DNA of 64,000 nt. Origin: Edaphochlamys debaryana (taxonomy: Eukaryota > Chlorophyta > Chlorophyceae > Chlamydomonadales). Under the pieces are notes generated by a model that saw only the letters and a list, made by a program, of their open reading frames with translations, did no database searches and had not been told where the DNA came from. The stretch spans positions 117,358 through 181,357 of the forward strand of contig JAEHOE010000191.1 in the NCBI GenBank assembly GCA_016858145.1, written 5' to 3'. The translations under genes were made by a program, and so were the position numbers. Below, piece after piece: positions 42,793 to 55,600 of the stretch (positions are counted from its first letter, which is position 1; each line of letters begins with the position of its first letter).

Positions 42793-45700
42793 AGCACTAG
42801 CCGGTGGAGGTACCTGGAGGTACCGGCCATTGCCAGAGAAAGATGGCGGTCGTTCCCAGGCGCGCCCGTGCAAAGTGAAACACCTTCGCTAAACGCCTTG
42901 TACGCTAAATGAGGAGGTATAGTTACGCCATACAGACGATCGGCTTTGGAACTTGAAAGGACCTGTTTGCGCCAGTTTGCTGCGTCCGTGTGCGACCACC
43001 CACGCCTTCAGCTGTGGCATGAGGGGGGGGGTAGAAGGGCATGCGGCCTCGGCCCCCGGCTGCGACTCCTGCTCAGCAGGGGCCCGGGGGCTGGGTCCCC
43101 CTTATTTGTTCTACTCTTTGCGTGCCGATTCAGCGCCGCATGAAGACACCGCTGATATGCGGGGTATCACATACGCAAGCAAAGCACGGGGCGTTGCCAG
43201 TCTTTGCCAGTCTTCGAGGACAGCTGTAAGCTGTGTACATTATCCCACAAGGACTAGAGACACGGAGCGATGCAACGTGAGCGATGCCGAGTAGCGTAGG
43301 ACGGGGCGGCTATTGGTTAACATGTGGCGGCTGTTGGACGAAAGGACTGGTCTGGAACTGGCTGGCACCAATGCGTTGTACTAGATATCTTTCTTTCTTC
43401 CGATTGCTCAGGGCTCGGGGATTGCCCGCTACACGGGGGGATGAGTTGCTGGTAGGTTGCGACGTTATATCTTCTTTTTACGCGGCGAGGGGTGAGGAGG
43501 GGTACACCTTGCCCTGCAGAACAGGTTATGCAGACCCGGCTGCTGGTGCCATGGCGTCGGCTTGGCGTTTGCACCTGAGGGTCCGACGAAGTCTTTGACT
43601 TGGCACGGTAGAAAGTGTGTGAGCCGATGGGAGTTGAGCGGGACACGAGCCTGGGGCGACGCGCCATAGGGACTTGGGAAACGTCCCTGTCGAAGTCTAG
43701 CGTTGTGTGACGTCTTGGGCGAGGATGCATGTGTGCACCGCACCTCGTTTCCCTGGTTTCGAATATCTTACGGCAGCTGCTAACAGCTGTCAAACACTTG
43801 CGAGTGCTCCGTTGTGAAGGACCGTTATTAGTTCGCACCGCGCCGTCGGCTCTTACGAGCAACCTCGGAGCCAGGCGCCCAGGTGTGCGATTACTTTGGC
43901 AGGCGCTCACAGCACTTGAATGCCGCAAGCACGGCATGAAGACTCTTGGCCGGGTTGGTTCTGCGGCGTGCGATACCGAAGCTTGGCTGTTGCACTGCTG
44001 TGCATGTTGACGTGGTTGAAACGTTTCGAGCTTTGCTGTGGGTTGGGCGCGGCTTTGGCGGCATGTGTGGGACTCTTGCCATAGATTTATCTAGATTCGG
44101 GAGGGCGCTCTTGGCTGCTGGCGCTACGTGCCCGGAAACGCACAGCCCCGGAGGCTTTGCTTGTGAGCACAGCCTTCCTTCATTCCTAAGAGACGATAGC
44201 TTGAAACATCCAACCCTCGAGTACCGGGCTTACTAATGTGTAGAGCGTCGAAGAGGGTCATGCTTGTGGGCCAGGACTTCGCTTGGCTGGCAGCCTGTCA
44301 CAGCTTTGCAATTGAACTCCGAAGCCTGTGTCAGTGATTTGCTAGGTGAGCGCTGTTTGCTGAGCCGTGGACGGAGCGTTGAAAGCGAGAGCATGGCTTT
44401 GAGAGTGGCTTGTTGAACGAAAGGTCGTTTATCATGGGCCTTGAGTGAACCTTGCTTGCGCTTATTAGTTCGGGCCTACCATGGCCCTTGATGTGGCCTG
44501 TGGTCTAATAATGGCTGCTAGAGCCTGCTGAACTGCGGCGGCCTGCTGTAGGCGGGGACCGATCCAGCCGCGGACTGGCGTGTTGCCTAGATCGATGGTA
44601 GGCGCTTAGAAGCGCCTGGAGACCGCCGGAACCATCCTTGTGTAATCATCTACGGTATGCAATCCAGGTGATCCAGGGGTGATGCACCCCTGATGCAATC
44701 CAGGCTGGCTGCCCGCATACAGGAAGGGGGCTGGGTGCCGGGACACGTAGGGGCCTCCTCGCAGGGGCCGTGCAGGGTGGCCAGGGTTAAGGCAATGTGC
44801 CCGGGCGACATCGACGAGGGACGACGGGGGTTCTGTGCTCGCAGGGGCCGTGCAGCGTAGTCCGGACGACGACGAAGGGGGATGCAGCTGAACGCGTCCA
44901 CGCAGCCGCTGCCGCAGCACGCTCCCCCAGCGCGCGCCGCATGCACGGCACGGCCGCCAGCAGGCACGTGTCGTACTGGGCCACGTGGCTCGCGCCGCAC
45001 ATGTGCAGGCACCGGGCCCCGCCCCGAGCCCCCGACCCCGCCCTTCCCCATCGGCTTGGGCGCGGCGTACTTTAGCGTGCGCGCCGCATCCGGCCCCAAC
45101 GCCACCCCCTCCGTGGCTCTACACTTCCTCAGTCCCGAGCCAGCCGCCTGCCCGCGGCCCCAAGGCGGCGGCGGTCCGAGCCACGGCCTCTGGCCCCAGC
45201 TCCGCACAACCGCATGCTGCCACACCCAGACACTGTCGGCACGCGCACCGGCACCGGTGCCGGAGAGGACAGGCCGGACAGGGCAGGCTGTCAATCCAGG
45301 AGTCCGGGAGTCCGGGAGTCCGGGAGAGGAGGCCGCACGCACAGACGGCCAGCCGCGACTCGCGGCTCCCTTGCCCCCACACCCACCATACGGTCGGCAC
45401 GTCGCCGTAACTCCTGCGACAGCGCGGCAGCCCTACACGCAGTGCAGTGCAGGGCCTGTGCGAGAGGCGGTTAGGGAAGGGATGTTACATGTGCGTGTAG
45501 CTCCAGACGAGGTGCGGCGCAATGCGCACCCCGCCCGGCCATCAGAGCCCAGACGACGCTGACCCCCTGCACACGCGCCCTTGCGGGCGGTTAGCCCTAC
45601 ACCCTCCCTTGGAACCATTGCCATCGCGTCTGGCAGAACACCCCCCACCGCCCCACGCCCTTCAGCCTACTACGCTGCACAGCCCCTGCAAGCAAGCAAG

Positions 45701-46657
45701 CAAGCGCGCGCTTCGCTTCGTTGATGTTCTTCTAATCCCTGCAAGCATAGAACCCCCCATCAGCCTGTGCACATCCTCTCTCTTGATCTGGCAGGGATGG
45801 GGGCCGGACTCTGTCCACGCCTTGTTACAGGGAAGGCCGGGTCACAATCCGCGCATGCACATGCGCCCGCCCGCACGCGAGCGCGCCGCAACCGCCACAA
45901 CCGTCACAACCGCCACCGGCCGCCGGTCCACGCATGCACAATCTTCTCCGTACACCTCCGTACACGTACGGCAACACGACACCCGTCCGCGTGGGCACAT
46001 ACGAGCACGCTCACACACGCACGCACGCAGATGAGCTGCATGCGCGATCAACGCATAAACCGGGGGCCAAACAGAGTTGGCAAACGGCAAAAGACTGCAC
46101 AGATATCTGAAACTACATCTTCGCGACACCAGAGCGTCGCACAGCTCACTGCCTGGCCCAACCCGCCGCTACCGTCCCGCCATACCTCACCACGCACAGC
46201 CTGTCCGGTGTCGTTTCTTCGCTCACCCTACCCTGGACCTGTCCCCCGCAACGCACACGCCCCCATCTCTTCCCCTAGATTCCGCTGCCATCCCCAAGGG
46301 CTATCGCCTCTCGATCGCCAAGACCTGCTGCGACGGATCTTCTTGGTCCTGAAGGTGCGTTTCAATGCCAACCTCCTCAACCCTTCACCCCTCCTGAAGA
46401 CAACTCGAGACTACCAAGACAGGCACCAGCATACGGGACCCCAGACAGACTGATTCTGTGCGTGCCCGAAGACCAGCTCGACAACATTTCAGAATAAGGC
46501 ACCCACCCACCCATCCACCCACCCACCCATCGGGCCCCGCCCCCGCCCTCACCACCTTTCGTCAACAGTCCCGGCAGCTGTAACAAGCCGCATTATGATA
46601 AGCCGTACAGCAGGAAACCAAAATCGTACGGCAGCCGGTTACGACGTTGTACGACGG
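42793..46657. other. 3.9 kb without a convincing gene
   Basis: No complete gene was found. Two minus-strand blocks at 44890-45135 have coding-like third positions (see separate entry). A duplicated GCAGGGGCCGTGCAG segment occurs at about 44764 and 44843. A plus-strand TGTAA at 46578 could end an unrecognised transcript. Confidence 0.3.
44890..45135 (-). other. Possible exon fragments or pseudogene
   Basis: On the minus strand, 45135-45045 reads TEGVALGPDAARTLKYAAPK and 45002-44890 reads MCGASHVAQYDTCLLAAVPC then MRRALGERAAAAAAWTR. Both have almost only G or C at third positions, like real exons in this window, but no consistent donor-acceptor pair joins them and no flanking exons were found. 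They may be remnants of a gene. No family is recognised. Confidence 0.25.
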
Positions 46658-49600
46658 TTACGCCTTGAGCGCCTTGTAGTACAGCTCCAGGTAGTCCAGG
46701 GCGGGGCTGTTCCAGGACCAGTCCTGCGGCGAGGGGGGGAGGGGCCACATGGGTGGCGATGAGGAACGCACAAGCAGGCGACGAGCCACGAAGGCCCCCT
46801 CCCTCACTCACTCCTCCCGTCAAGTCGACCCTTCATTTGGCCACGACCCTGCTGCGTACTCCCCCCTCTTTCCTCCCCCCCATCCCCCCTCTTGCCTCCC
46901 CCCATCCCCCTCTCGCCTCTCCCCCCAAACCCAACCCCACCTGAGTCATGGCCCGCTTGCGCAGCGAGTTCCACAGCGGCCGGTCCGAGTAGTAGCACGA
47001 CAGCGCCCGGTTGAGGGCGTAGTCCATGCCGGCAAAGTCGGTGCCCTCGAACGAGTAGCCGTTGGTCTCCATGCCTGTGTTGATGTGTGTGTGTGTGGGG
47101 GGGGTAGAGGCAAGAGGGAGAGGGGGTGGAGGAGGAGAGGGTTGGGTGGGGGAAGGTCGTTGCACTGCCCTCGAACGAATGGGCGTTGGCCCCGCCTGGG
47201 CACACAGGACGCACCGATTACGTTTGCGGGTACCGGTACCCGCGACTGAGCTGTGATCCCCCGACTGAGCTGCAGGCCCCTGCCCCCTCCGGCCCTCCCC
47301 CAACCCACCCTTGGCCCGGGCCCGGTCCTCATCGTGATCCACATCCAGCACCGTGTCTACCAGCCCGCCGGTCTTGCGTACGACAGGGATGGTGCCGTAC
47401 CGCATGGCGATCATCTGGGGGCGAGATGGGAAAGGGTCGGGTGGGAGATTGGATGGGGGGGATGCGGGAGGTGCGGCGGCGCAAGAGGACAGCTGGCGCG
47501 GAGGGGTGCCGCCACGCATGCTTGGCGTGGGCTGACTAAGCTGCTCCTTATGGTAGTTCCCTGACGCTATGATCCCCCACCCCACCCACCTGCGTGAGAC
47601 CGCAGGGCTCGAACATGGAGGGAACCAGGAACATGTCAGAGCCTGGGGGGTGGGAGGGAGTTGGCGGTGGTCGTGGGAACTAAGGAGGACTTATGAAGTC
47701 AAGCAGGGAATTTTGATAGGCTTGACTCTGCTTGACTTGGGGAAGTGAGGCCTTCAGGTTCGCACCCCGTGAGGGGCACGCCCCCTCCCCACTGCCCCTC
47801 CCCTGCGCCGTTCCCTCCCCTCCTCTCCCTTTCCCTCCCCACCCCCCTCTGACCCACCCGCGTAGATCAGATGACTCAGCGGCTCGTCGTACGTGAAGAT
47901 CAGGGCGGCGCGATCCGGGTAGGCCTTGGCGAGCTGCTCCTTGAGGGCGTTGAACTCGCCCTGACAGGGGGGGAGGGGGAGGGAGGGGGAGGGGGCGGAC
48001 GAGGGAAAGGGCAGCTTCAGCAGATGTGGGTCAATGTGGGTCGATGTGGGTCGATGTGGGTCGATGTGGGTCGGCAGCCGCTGCGCTGCGCAGACATGCC
48101 GGTGGGCCTGTGCAGACCCCAAGCCCCTTTGCCCCCACCCAACCACCCTAGCCCCCTTCCATTCGCCCCACCCACCTGCACCCTGCCGTCCGGCGCCGAG
48201 CCCAGGAGCACGAACTGCCCGCCCCGCTCCAGAGTGCGCCAGGCGGCGTGCTTGATCAGGTGGATGCCCTGTCAGGGGGTACGGGCAGGGATTATGTTTT
48301 CGAACACCATAGCTGTCTCGGAGAAGGTAAAAGCGCGGGTCAGGGGAGGATGGAGAAGGAATGCAGTGAAGTGGCGTTGGACGGGCACCCACAGCTATCG
48401 GCCCTTCCGTTTTCGCCTTTTGCGCCATCAGGCGCGTCATGCACCCCACCAGCCACCACCGGCACGTCCGCCCTCCCCCCCTCCCCTTGCCTCCCTCCCT
48501 CCCCTCTTGCCTCCCCCCCTACCCCCCCACCTTCTGCGCCACCAGCCGCGTCACGCACCCCACCACCGGCACGTCCGCCTGCGCCAGGTTGAGCCGCTGC
48601 CGCAGCAGCCGCCGCGCCGCCTCCTTGCCCTGGCCCACGGACTCGGCGGTGAAGTGCTGGGGCAGGCAGGGGTCCTCGGAGGGGTCCCAGATGTCCTGTC
48701 AGGGGGGGGGAGGGGAGGGGGGGGGAGGGAGGGGAGGGCGTGTGATCAGGGGAGAACGGTATGGAGGCAGTTTGGGGGCGGGTTCGGACGCGTGGGGTGA
48801 GGGGCCTCCGCTTCCTCCGCTTGTCGGCTGCCCTGGTCGCAGCGACCGACCGCTCCTCCCCCCCCCATCCATGGCCCCCCCCCCAAGAGCCTCACCTGGT
48901 CGATCCCGTTGAGGACGCCGTACAGCTTGTCCAGATGCGCCGCCACGGAGGGGTGACCCGCGATCTGGGGAGCGGGCGGCGCGAAGCAGTACAGGGTCAG
49001 CAAATCAGCGTGCGCTGAGATGAAGGAAAAGGCCCTCGTCCCACCGCGAAGAGCATGCGAAGGCATTGCACTGCTCCTATCACTCAGGAGTGCAGATACG
49101 CACGCCTAGCCTCCCAACTACTGACTGCCATGTGAGACGGATGGGGTCCTAAAGGCTAAGCACGCCGCCCCTTCCCTGGGCCCCCCTGCCCCCCCACCCC
49201 TCACCTCCCGGGCGTAGGTGGGTGACACGGTGGTTGCCACGTCACAAGCCTGCATGGCACGGCCGATCAGATCCGCGCCATACGACAGATTGTGGATCGT
49301 GAAGACCGCCTGCGGGAATGGGAGCGTGGCAGTGGGGAAGGGGTAAGGCAACCGGGGGGTTAGATCCTGAGGGCCTGGGGGCACACGCCCGAACCCCTCC
49401 TGGTGTGCGTTCTGACCCTGCTGAAGACAACGTGTATATAGCTTCGATCACACGCCCCAAGCCATACACATTCCCGACACCCGCCCGCCCCCACCTTGGC
49501 CCCGGCCTTGTCTCCCCAGGCGATGGGCGCCGACTGCCAGTCGTGGCAGTGCACAATGTCGTACTGCACATGCCGTACGAAGCCCGTACGAAGGGAGGCA

Positions 49601-52600
49601 AGGGACGGAACGTGAGGGGGAAGTTGAAGGGAAAGCGCACGAACGCGCACGACACGGGTAACGCAATTTCTGGACCTCCGCCCCTTTGTCAAGTCCCCAC
49701 CCACCCCACACACACCCGTTGCGCCACGAGCTGCCCTTCCAAGGCCGTCCTGATCCCCCCCTCCCCCCTCAACCCCCACCTTCTTGCCGCTCCCACGCCC
49801 CCTACGTGGCCCCTTCCCTCCTCTCCCCCCCCCCACACCTTCTTGCCGGTCGTTTTGAGGTACTGCAGCGCCGCACCGCAGAAGAACGCGAACCTGGGGG
49901 GGAGAAGAGGGGTAGGGGGTGAGGTTGGGGCTGTGGGCGTGCTTGCTAGGGATGGGCTGGGCGCCAGGAAGGGGAGTTGGAGATAGGGAAGATGCGCGTA
50001 GTTTACTTAATAGGGTCGAAGACTTCGGCGTTGTAGCCTGCTGGGGCGGTGTCCCTCTGCCCCTGCACACCTCGCCACCTTCCCCTCCCTTCTCCCCACA
50101 TCTGTGCGCCGGTGTTCTTGCCGTAGCCGCAGCCCCCACTGGCACCCACCCTCCAAACCCCTTGGCTAAAACTCAATCCAGTACGGCAGCCGCGCAGCGA
50201 CACGCAAGTGAGATCCGCACAAGCGAGATCCACGCAAACAAGATCCGCGCAAGCGAGAACCACGCACCTCTGCGCGTCGTTGTTCTTGCCGTAGATGCAG
50301 CCCACCCAGAACATGCCGTTCTCCGGTTCCAGGAAGACCGTGGACAGGCCCTCCACCAGGCCCCTCCACACGCGGACCTGACAGGGGGGAGGGGGGGTGG
50401 AGGGGAGGGGAGGGGGAGGGGGGTTTGAGGGAGGGGGGTTTGGGGGTGGTTTGGGGCCGGGTGACGGTGGTGTGGGGTGGTGGCTGCTTATTAAAACTTG
50501 GGGCTGGGTCCGTCGGCCGTGCCTCCTCACCCTTTCCACCTGCCCCTTCAGCCCACCCTACGCATCCTAAGCAAACCTGTGTTCCTCCCCTCCTACGATC
50601 GTGCTCGAGACCTGCACGCCCCCCTCGTCCCCTTTACCTGCGTGCCGCTCCAGGGGAAGGACGCCTCTTGGACCAGATCCTCCACCTGAGAGGGGGGGGG
50701 TAGGGAGGGTTGATGGGGAGGCAGGGAAGCCAGGGAAGCACCCCCTCACCCCCACCTCCCAACCCTGACTGAGGCATGGGGCTGCCGTACCGTTGGGATC
50801 ACGTGAGGAAGCTGCCTCGGGCCATCCTTCCTCTCTGCCAGGTCCCATCCTCGCCCCAACCCCCCAAACAACCCAATCCCCCAATCCCAACCCTGATCCC
50901 AATCGAGATCCCGATCCTGGACCCACCAGATCGTAGTTGATGCAGTCGTACTTGGGCAGGATCGCGGATACGTCGTGGCCCGCCTCCTGGATGGCTCGGC
51001 CCAGGGCCGTGACCACGTCTCCCATGCCGCCGACCTGACAGGGGGGGAGGGGGGGGGAGGGGGGGGGAGGGGGGGGGAGGGGGGGAGGTTAGGGTCATCG
51101 CTTGACAAGTTGGCAACCGAAGAGAACGAGAAGGTTTGGCGGCAGCCAGCGAGCCCGATGCGCACCGAGGTCCAGGGCAGGGACGTTAAGGAGTGTTAAA
51201 GCGGTGCGGCGGGGCCAACGCAGCGCAGCTGCACAGCTGCTGGACCCCCTCCCCGCTCCCCTACCCACGCGCATACGTTTGACCCGCTTATACAAGCAAC
51301 CCTTCCTCGCTTTACTAGCTACAAACCCAGGGTCAGCACTTACACCCAGGACACATGCGCGCCTTTTCCCCGTGCGTTCCCCCTCCCCCCCCCACCTTGG
51401 CAATGGGGGCCATCTCCACGGCAACATGAACCACGGACAGGGCGCGGCGGGGGGTGGCTGCGGGGGGTTGGAGGACGGGAGGAGGAGGGGTGAGTGGGCG
51501 GGGGTGGTGTGCGGAGCGGGGAGCTGACGGCTTACCCCTTCCCCCCTCCTCTCCATCCCTCGCATCTCCCCTTCGTGCCACCCCCCTCTTACCTCCTCCG
51601 GTCCTCCTCCCCCCACCCTATGACTCACAGCTCCCCTCCACCGGCACGTGGTACTCCAGGCCGCCGTTGTCGTCCAGGAATCCACCGCTGATGGATTCAG
51701 AGTCCGCGAACGTGAGATCCATCCCCCAGGCACCGGCGGGGACCTGCGCGTGCGAGTGACCGTGGAAAGTAAGAAGAGACGCCGTGCTGACGAGTCTGCT
51801 CATCAGCTGGCGGCTGCTTGAGAGCTGCAACCCCTTTCTCGCCCCCCATTCCCGCCTATGCGTCCCCTCTTCCCCCTTCCCTCCTTCCTGACCCTCTCCA
51901 ACCACACAACGCAAACCCCTTCCCGCCCCCCCCCCCCCACCTCCACGGTCGCCTTGAAGAAGCCCAGCCCCCCCGGCAGGCAGGGCACCAGGCGGGTCAC
52001 CACGGGGGCAAGGGCCCCCCCGGCGGAGCGGCAGCCGCGGGCGCCAAGCCGGTTCCAGGTAGCCTAGGGGAGAGGGGGGGAGAGGAGAGCGGGGGAGAGG
52101 ACAGCGGGGAGGGGGTGGTGTTCGGCGAACTGGAGATGGGAGGGTGGCAGAGCGCTGGCCAGACCTGAGGGCACCGACGCGCGGGCTGCGGTGTACGGCA
52201 GATCTGCAGATCCCCACCTGCACCCAGATCTCGGGCCGGCCGCGGAGCATGGTGGCCTGCGGGGAAGGGGGGGGGGGTCGGGGTGGGCAGGTATCATGCG
52301 TCTGATTTCAGAGTCCGGTCGCCTGCACCCTCTAGCACGTAATATCCCCCCCACAGCGTAGCGCGCCGCATCTTCCAAACGCATACACACACGGCTGAAC
52401 CATGCACCCGCTCTCTCCTCCCTCCTCCCTCCTCTCTTCCCCTCAATCACCCCCCTCACCTCGGGTCGGTAGAACACCTCCACCGCCCGCCCCGCCCTCG
52501 CGCTGAGTGGGAAGGTGTACAGGAACTCCTGCACCACCTCGCGCCGCTTGCGCAGCGTCAGGCCCTGGGGGGAGACGGGGGGAAAGGCGTGTGTGTATGG

Positions 52601-55600
52601 CTGCTCGCTTGAGCCGAGGGAAGCGAGGCGTGTCTGCGCTGGCCCGATAATGCGAAGAAGGCGTGTGTGTATGGCGGGGCGTGCGGAAGGCACGGCGGCG
52701 CGTTCCGGCGGCACAGGTTCAGGGCGGGGGGTGGCAGTTTCAGAGGAGGGTTCCTTGCTCTTGCCTCGCCTTCCCTCGGCTTGGCTCTCGCCCCCACTCG
52801 CGCACGTAACAAAACCCCCAGGTGCCCGGCTGCCCACACCCCTCCCCGGCTATGTATAGCGGGTAACCCTCCCCCCCCCTCCCTCTCCCCCCCCCTCCCC
52901 CTCCCCTTCCCCCTCTCTTGCCTCCCTTGCCTCCCCGCCCCCCCCCTCACCTTGGCCTCCACCTTGCGCACCGCCCGCAGCGCCACCCGGTCCTCCACCT
53001 CCTTGTCCGCCTCGGCGCTGTCCCGCTTCATGGCGGCGTGGAGCATCTCGGTCAGCTCATCGCCCGAGTGGGCCTCTGGGGGGGGGAGGGACTGGTTATT
53101 GCTGAGCGGGATCGCGGTGGCGCGGTGCAGGCAGCTCGAGGAGCAAGGTCTGAGGCTCCGACTTGACTCGCCCTCTCCCCTTGCCTCCCCTCCCCCCTCC
53201 CCCCCTCTTGCCTCCCCCCCCCCCCCACCGTCCACCAGGGTGTGGTAGTCCCGGCTGGCGTTGTTGTCCCACGCCCGCTGGTCGCGGTCGGAGAACACAA
53301 AGTTGAGTACGGCAGCCGAGTACGGCACATCCAGCCAGGCGCCGTGCCACTGGGGGAGGGGGGGGGGGTTGGTGTGTGTGTGGAGGTTTAGCACTTCCGT
53401 CCGCCTGCCGTACACAGTAGCGTACACAAAGTCAGACGTAAGTACATCTCGGTCCCCCTCTTCAAAACACGCACGCACCTGTGTGCCCCCCTGCGTGGAG
53501 AGCTTGAGCTTAGTCATCTCATCCGGGGACAGGGGGGCGAGGTCTGTGGCCTGAGGGGGGGAGGATAGGATCAGGATCAGGATAGACGGCTTTGGCACAC
53601 GGATATGCGCAGTGAACTAGTCACTCCGCTTGGCTCCTCCGCTTTCATACTTGCGCCTAAGCCGCCACCTCATCTGCGCCTAAGCCACTGATGATCCGTG
53701 TCCTCCGTGCTACGCTCAACACGCCCTCAGCCCCAAATTCCCTGCCCCCCGCCGCCAACAAAACCCCATCTGCCGTACCACGGTGATCTTGTTCCACCAG
53801 CCGTCGTACCCCATGTGTACCCGTACGCCGCCGCTGTGCCGCAGCGCGCCGCCGCCGGGGCCGTTGTTAACCTGCAAGGCGGGTCCAGGGGGGGAGGCTC
53901 GGGTACAGGTGGGGAAGGGGTGTACTGTGCTACGCATGGCCACACCTTGCACCCATCGCTCCTTCTCTCCCCCAGACACCATCATCCCCCCCGCGCCCAT
54001 CCCCCCTCCCCCCTCCTCCCGCCCCCCCTCCTCCTCTCCCCCCCCTCCGCCCATCCCCCCTCTCCCCTACCCCCTTACGCCCCCCACCTTGTTGTAGGCC
54101 AGGAAGGCCCGCTGCCCCGGCCGCGGGGGCCCCGAGGCCCACACGTACACCCCCGGCACCGAGGGGGCGGCGGGGAGGGCGCGGAGCTCGGGCTTGCGCC
54201 GGTCAGCCACCACCTGGGGGGGTGGGTGGGTGGGGGCACGGGGTTTGGGAGGTGAGGTGAGGTTTGGGGAACTCAGCGAGTTGCGGAGGAAGGAGGAGTT
54301 GAAGCAAGCGGAGGCGGCAAGAGAAGGAGCGCTGAGAGAGCCATCCCCGTCCGCCATAACGCCTTGCCTCCTCCGCAACCGCCCCCCTCCCCCCTTTCAT
54401 TCCCCTCTTCCCACCCCCACCCCACTCCTACCTGCCGCGCCGCCGCCAGCAGCTCGCTAACCTCACCCGCCCCCACCTGCCCCCCACCCCTCCTGACGCC
54501 ACCCAGACACTTCCCCTCCTATCCCACCCCTCCCACTCCTCCCCTACCACTCCTCCCCACCCTCTCCTGCCCTCTCCTCCCCTCTCCTCTCCTCTCCTCC
54601 CCTCCCAATCCCTAGCCCCCACCCCACCTGCCGCGCCGCCGCCAGCAGCTCGCTGTCCCTCCGCCGCCGGAACTCCACACGCGCCGCCGCCGCCGCATCC
54701 AGGGCCGCACTCTCCACCTTGCGCCACAGCCGCTTCTCCTCATCCTCAATCAGCTTGAGCCTGGGGGGGCGGTTGGCGGTTGGCGGTTGGGGGTTGGGGG
54801 CTTGAGGATTGGGGGGCGGGGCGTGGGGGGCTGGTGCCGCGAGGGGGTGGGCGAAGACACCCTTCGGCCGCCTCTTCCACCCCCGTGTCTCCCCTCTTCG
54901 ATCCCCCCCCCCCACACGGATCCCATAGGCTCAGCAAACAAACCCCCCCGCACACACCCCTCTGCCACCCCCTCTGCCCCTCCCACACACCCCTCTGCCC
55001 CTCCCACACACCCCTCTGCCCCTCCCACACACCCCTCTGCCCCTCCCACACACCCCTCTGCCCCTCCCACACACCCCTCTGCCCCTCCCACACACCCCTC
55101 TGCCCCTCCACACACCCTCTGCTGCCCCTCCCACACACCCCTCTGCCCCTCCCACACACCCCTCTGCCCCTCCCACACACGAGCAGCCCTTCACACACCT
55201 CTGCTCGTCGAACTGCCTGTACGCCTCCTCCCTCGCCGCCAGCACCTCATCCTCCGTGGGGGCATCGGCGAGGGGGAGCTGGTAGTCCTGTGAGGGGGGG
55301 GGGAGGGGAGGGAGGCGGGAAGCAGAGGGTGGTGTTAGGAGGAGAGCAACTACCGGTATGGATTGCACCCGCACCCAAGCGCCCCCCTTCCTACATTGTC
55401 TACTCGCCCTCCCAACCCCTGCCCCCTGACAGGTCCCTCCCCTCCCCCCTGTCAGGTCCCTTCCCCCCCCTTGTCAGGCCCCTACCCTCCCCCCTGTCAG
55501 GTCCCTTCCCCCCCCTTGTCAGGCCCCTACCCTCCCCCCTGTCAGGTCCCTTCCCCCCCCTTGTCAGGCCCCTACCCTCCCCCCTGTCAGGTCCCCCCTT

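Noticed and set aside
46077..46352. Exon-like end PLDRQDLLRRIFLVLK before a GTGCGT donor, as a third relative of the RxLFG genes
   Set aside because: It lacks LFG and EIED, and only the splice context is similar.
48018..48070. Repeat of TGTGGGTCGATG in SS3 intron 33 as a possible regulatory element
   Set aside because: It is a simple 12-base tandem repeat of four units with nothing to suggest function.
54955..55190. Regular repeats resembling a CRISPR array
   Set aside because: The units are contiguous without unique spacers and lie in an intron of a eukaryotic gene; it is a minisatellite.
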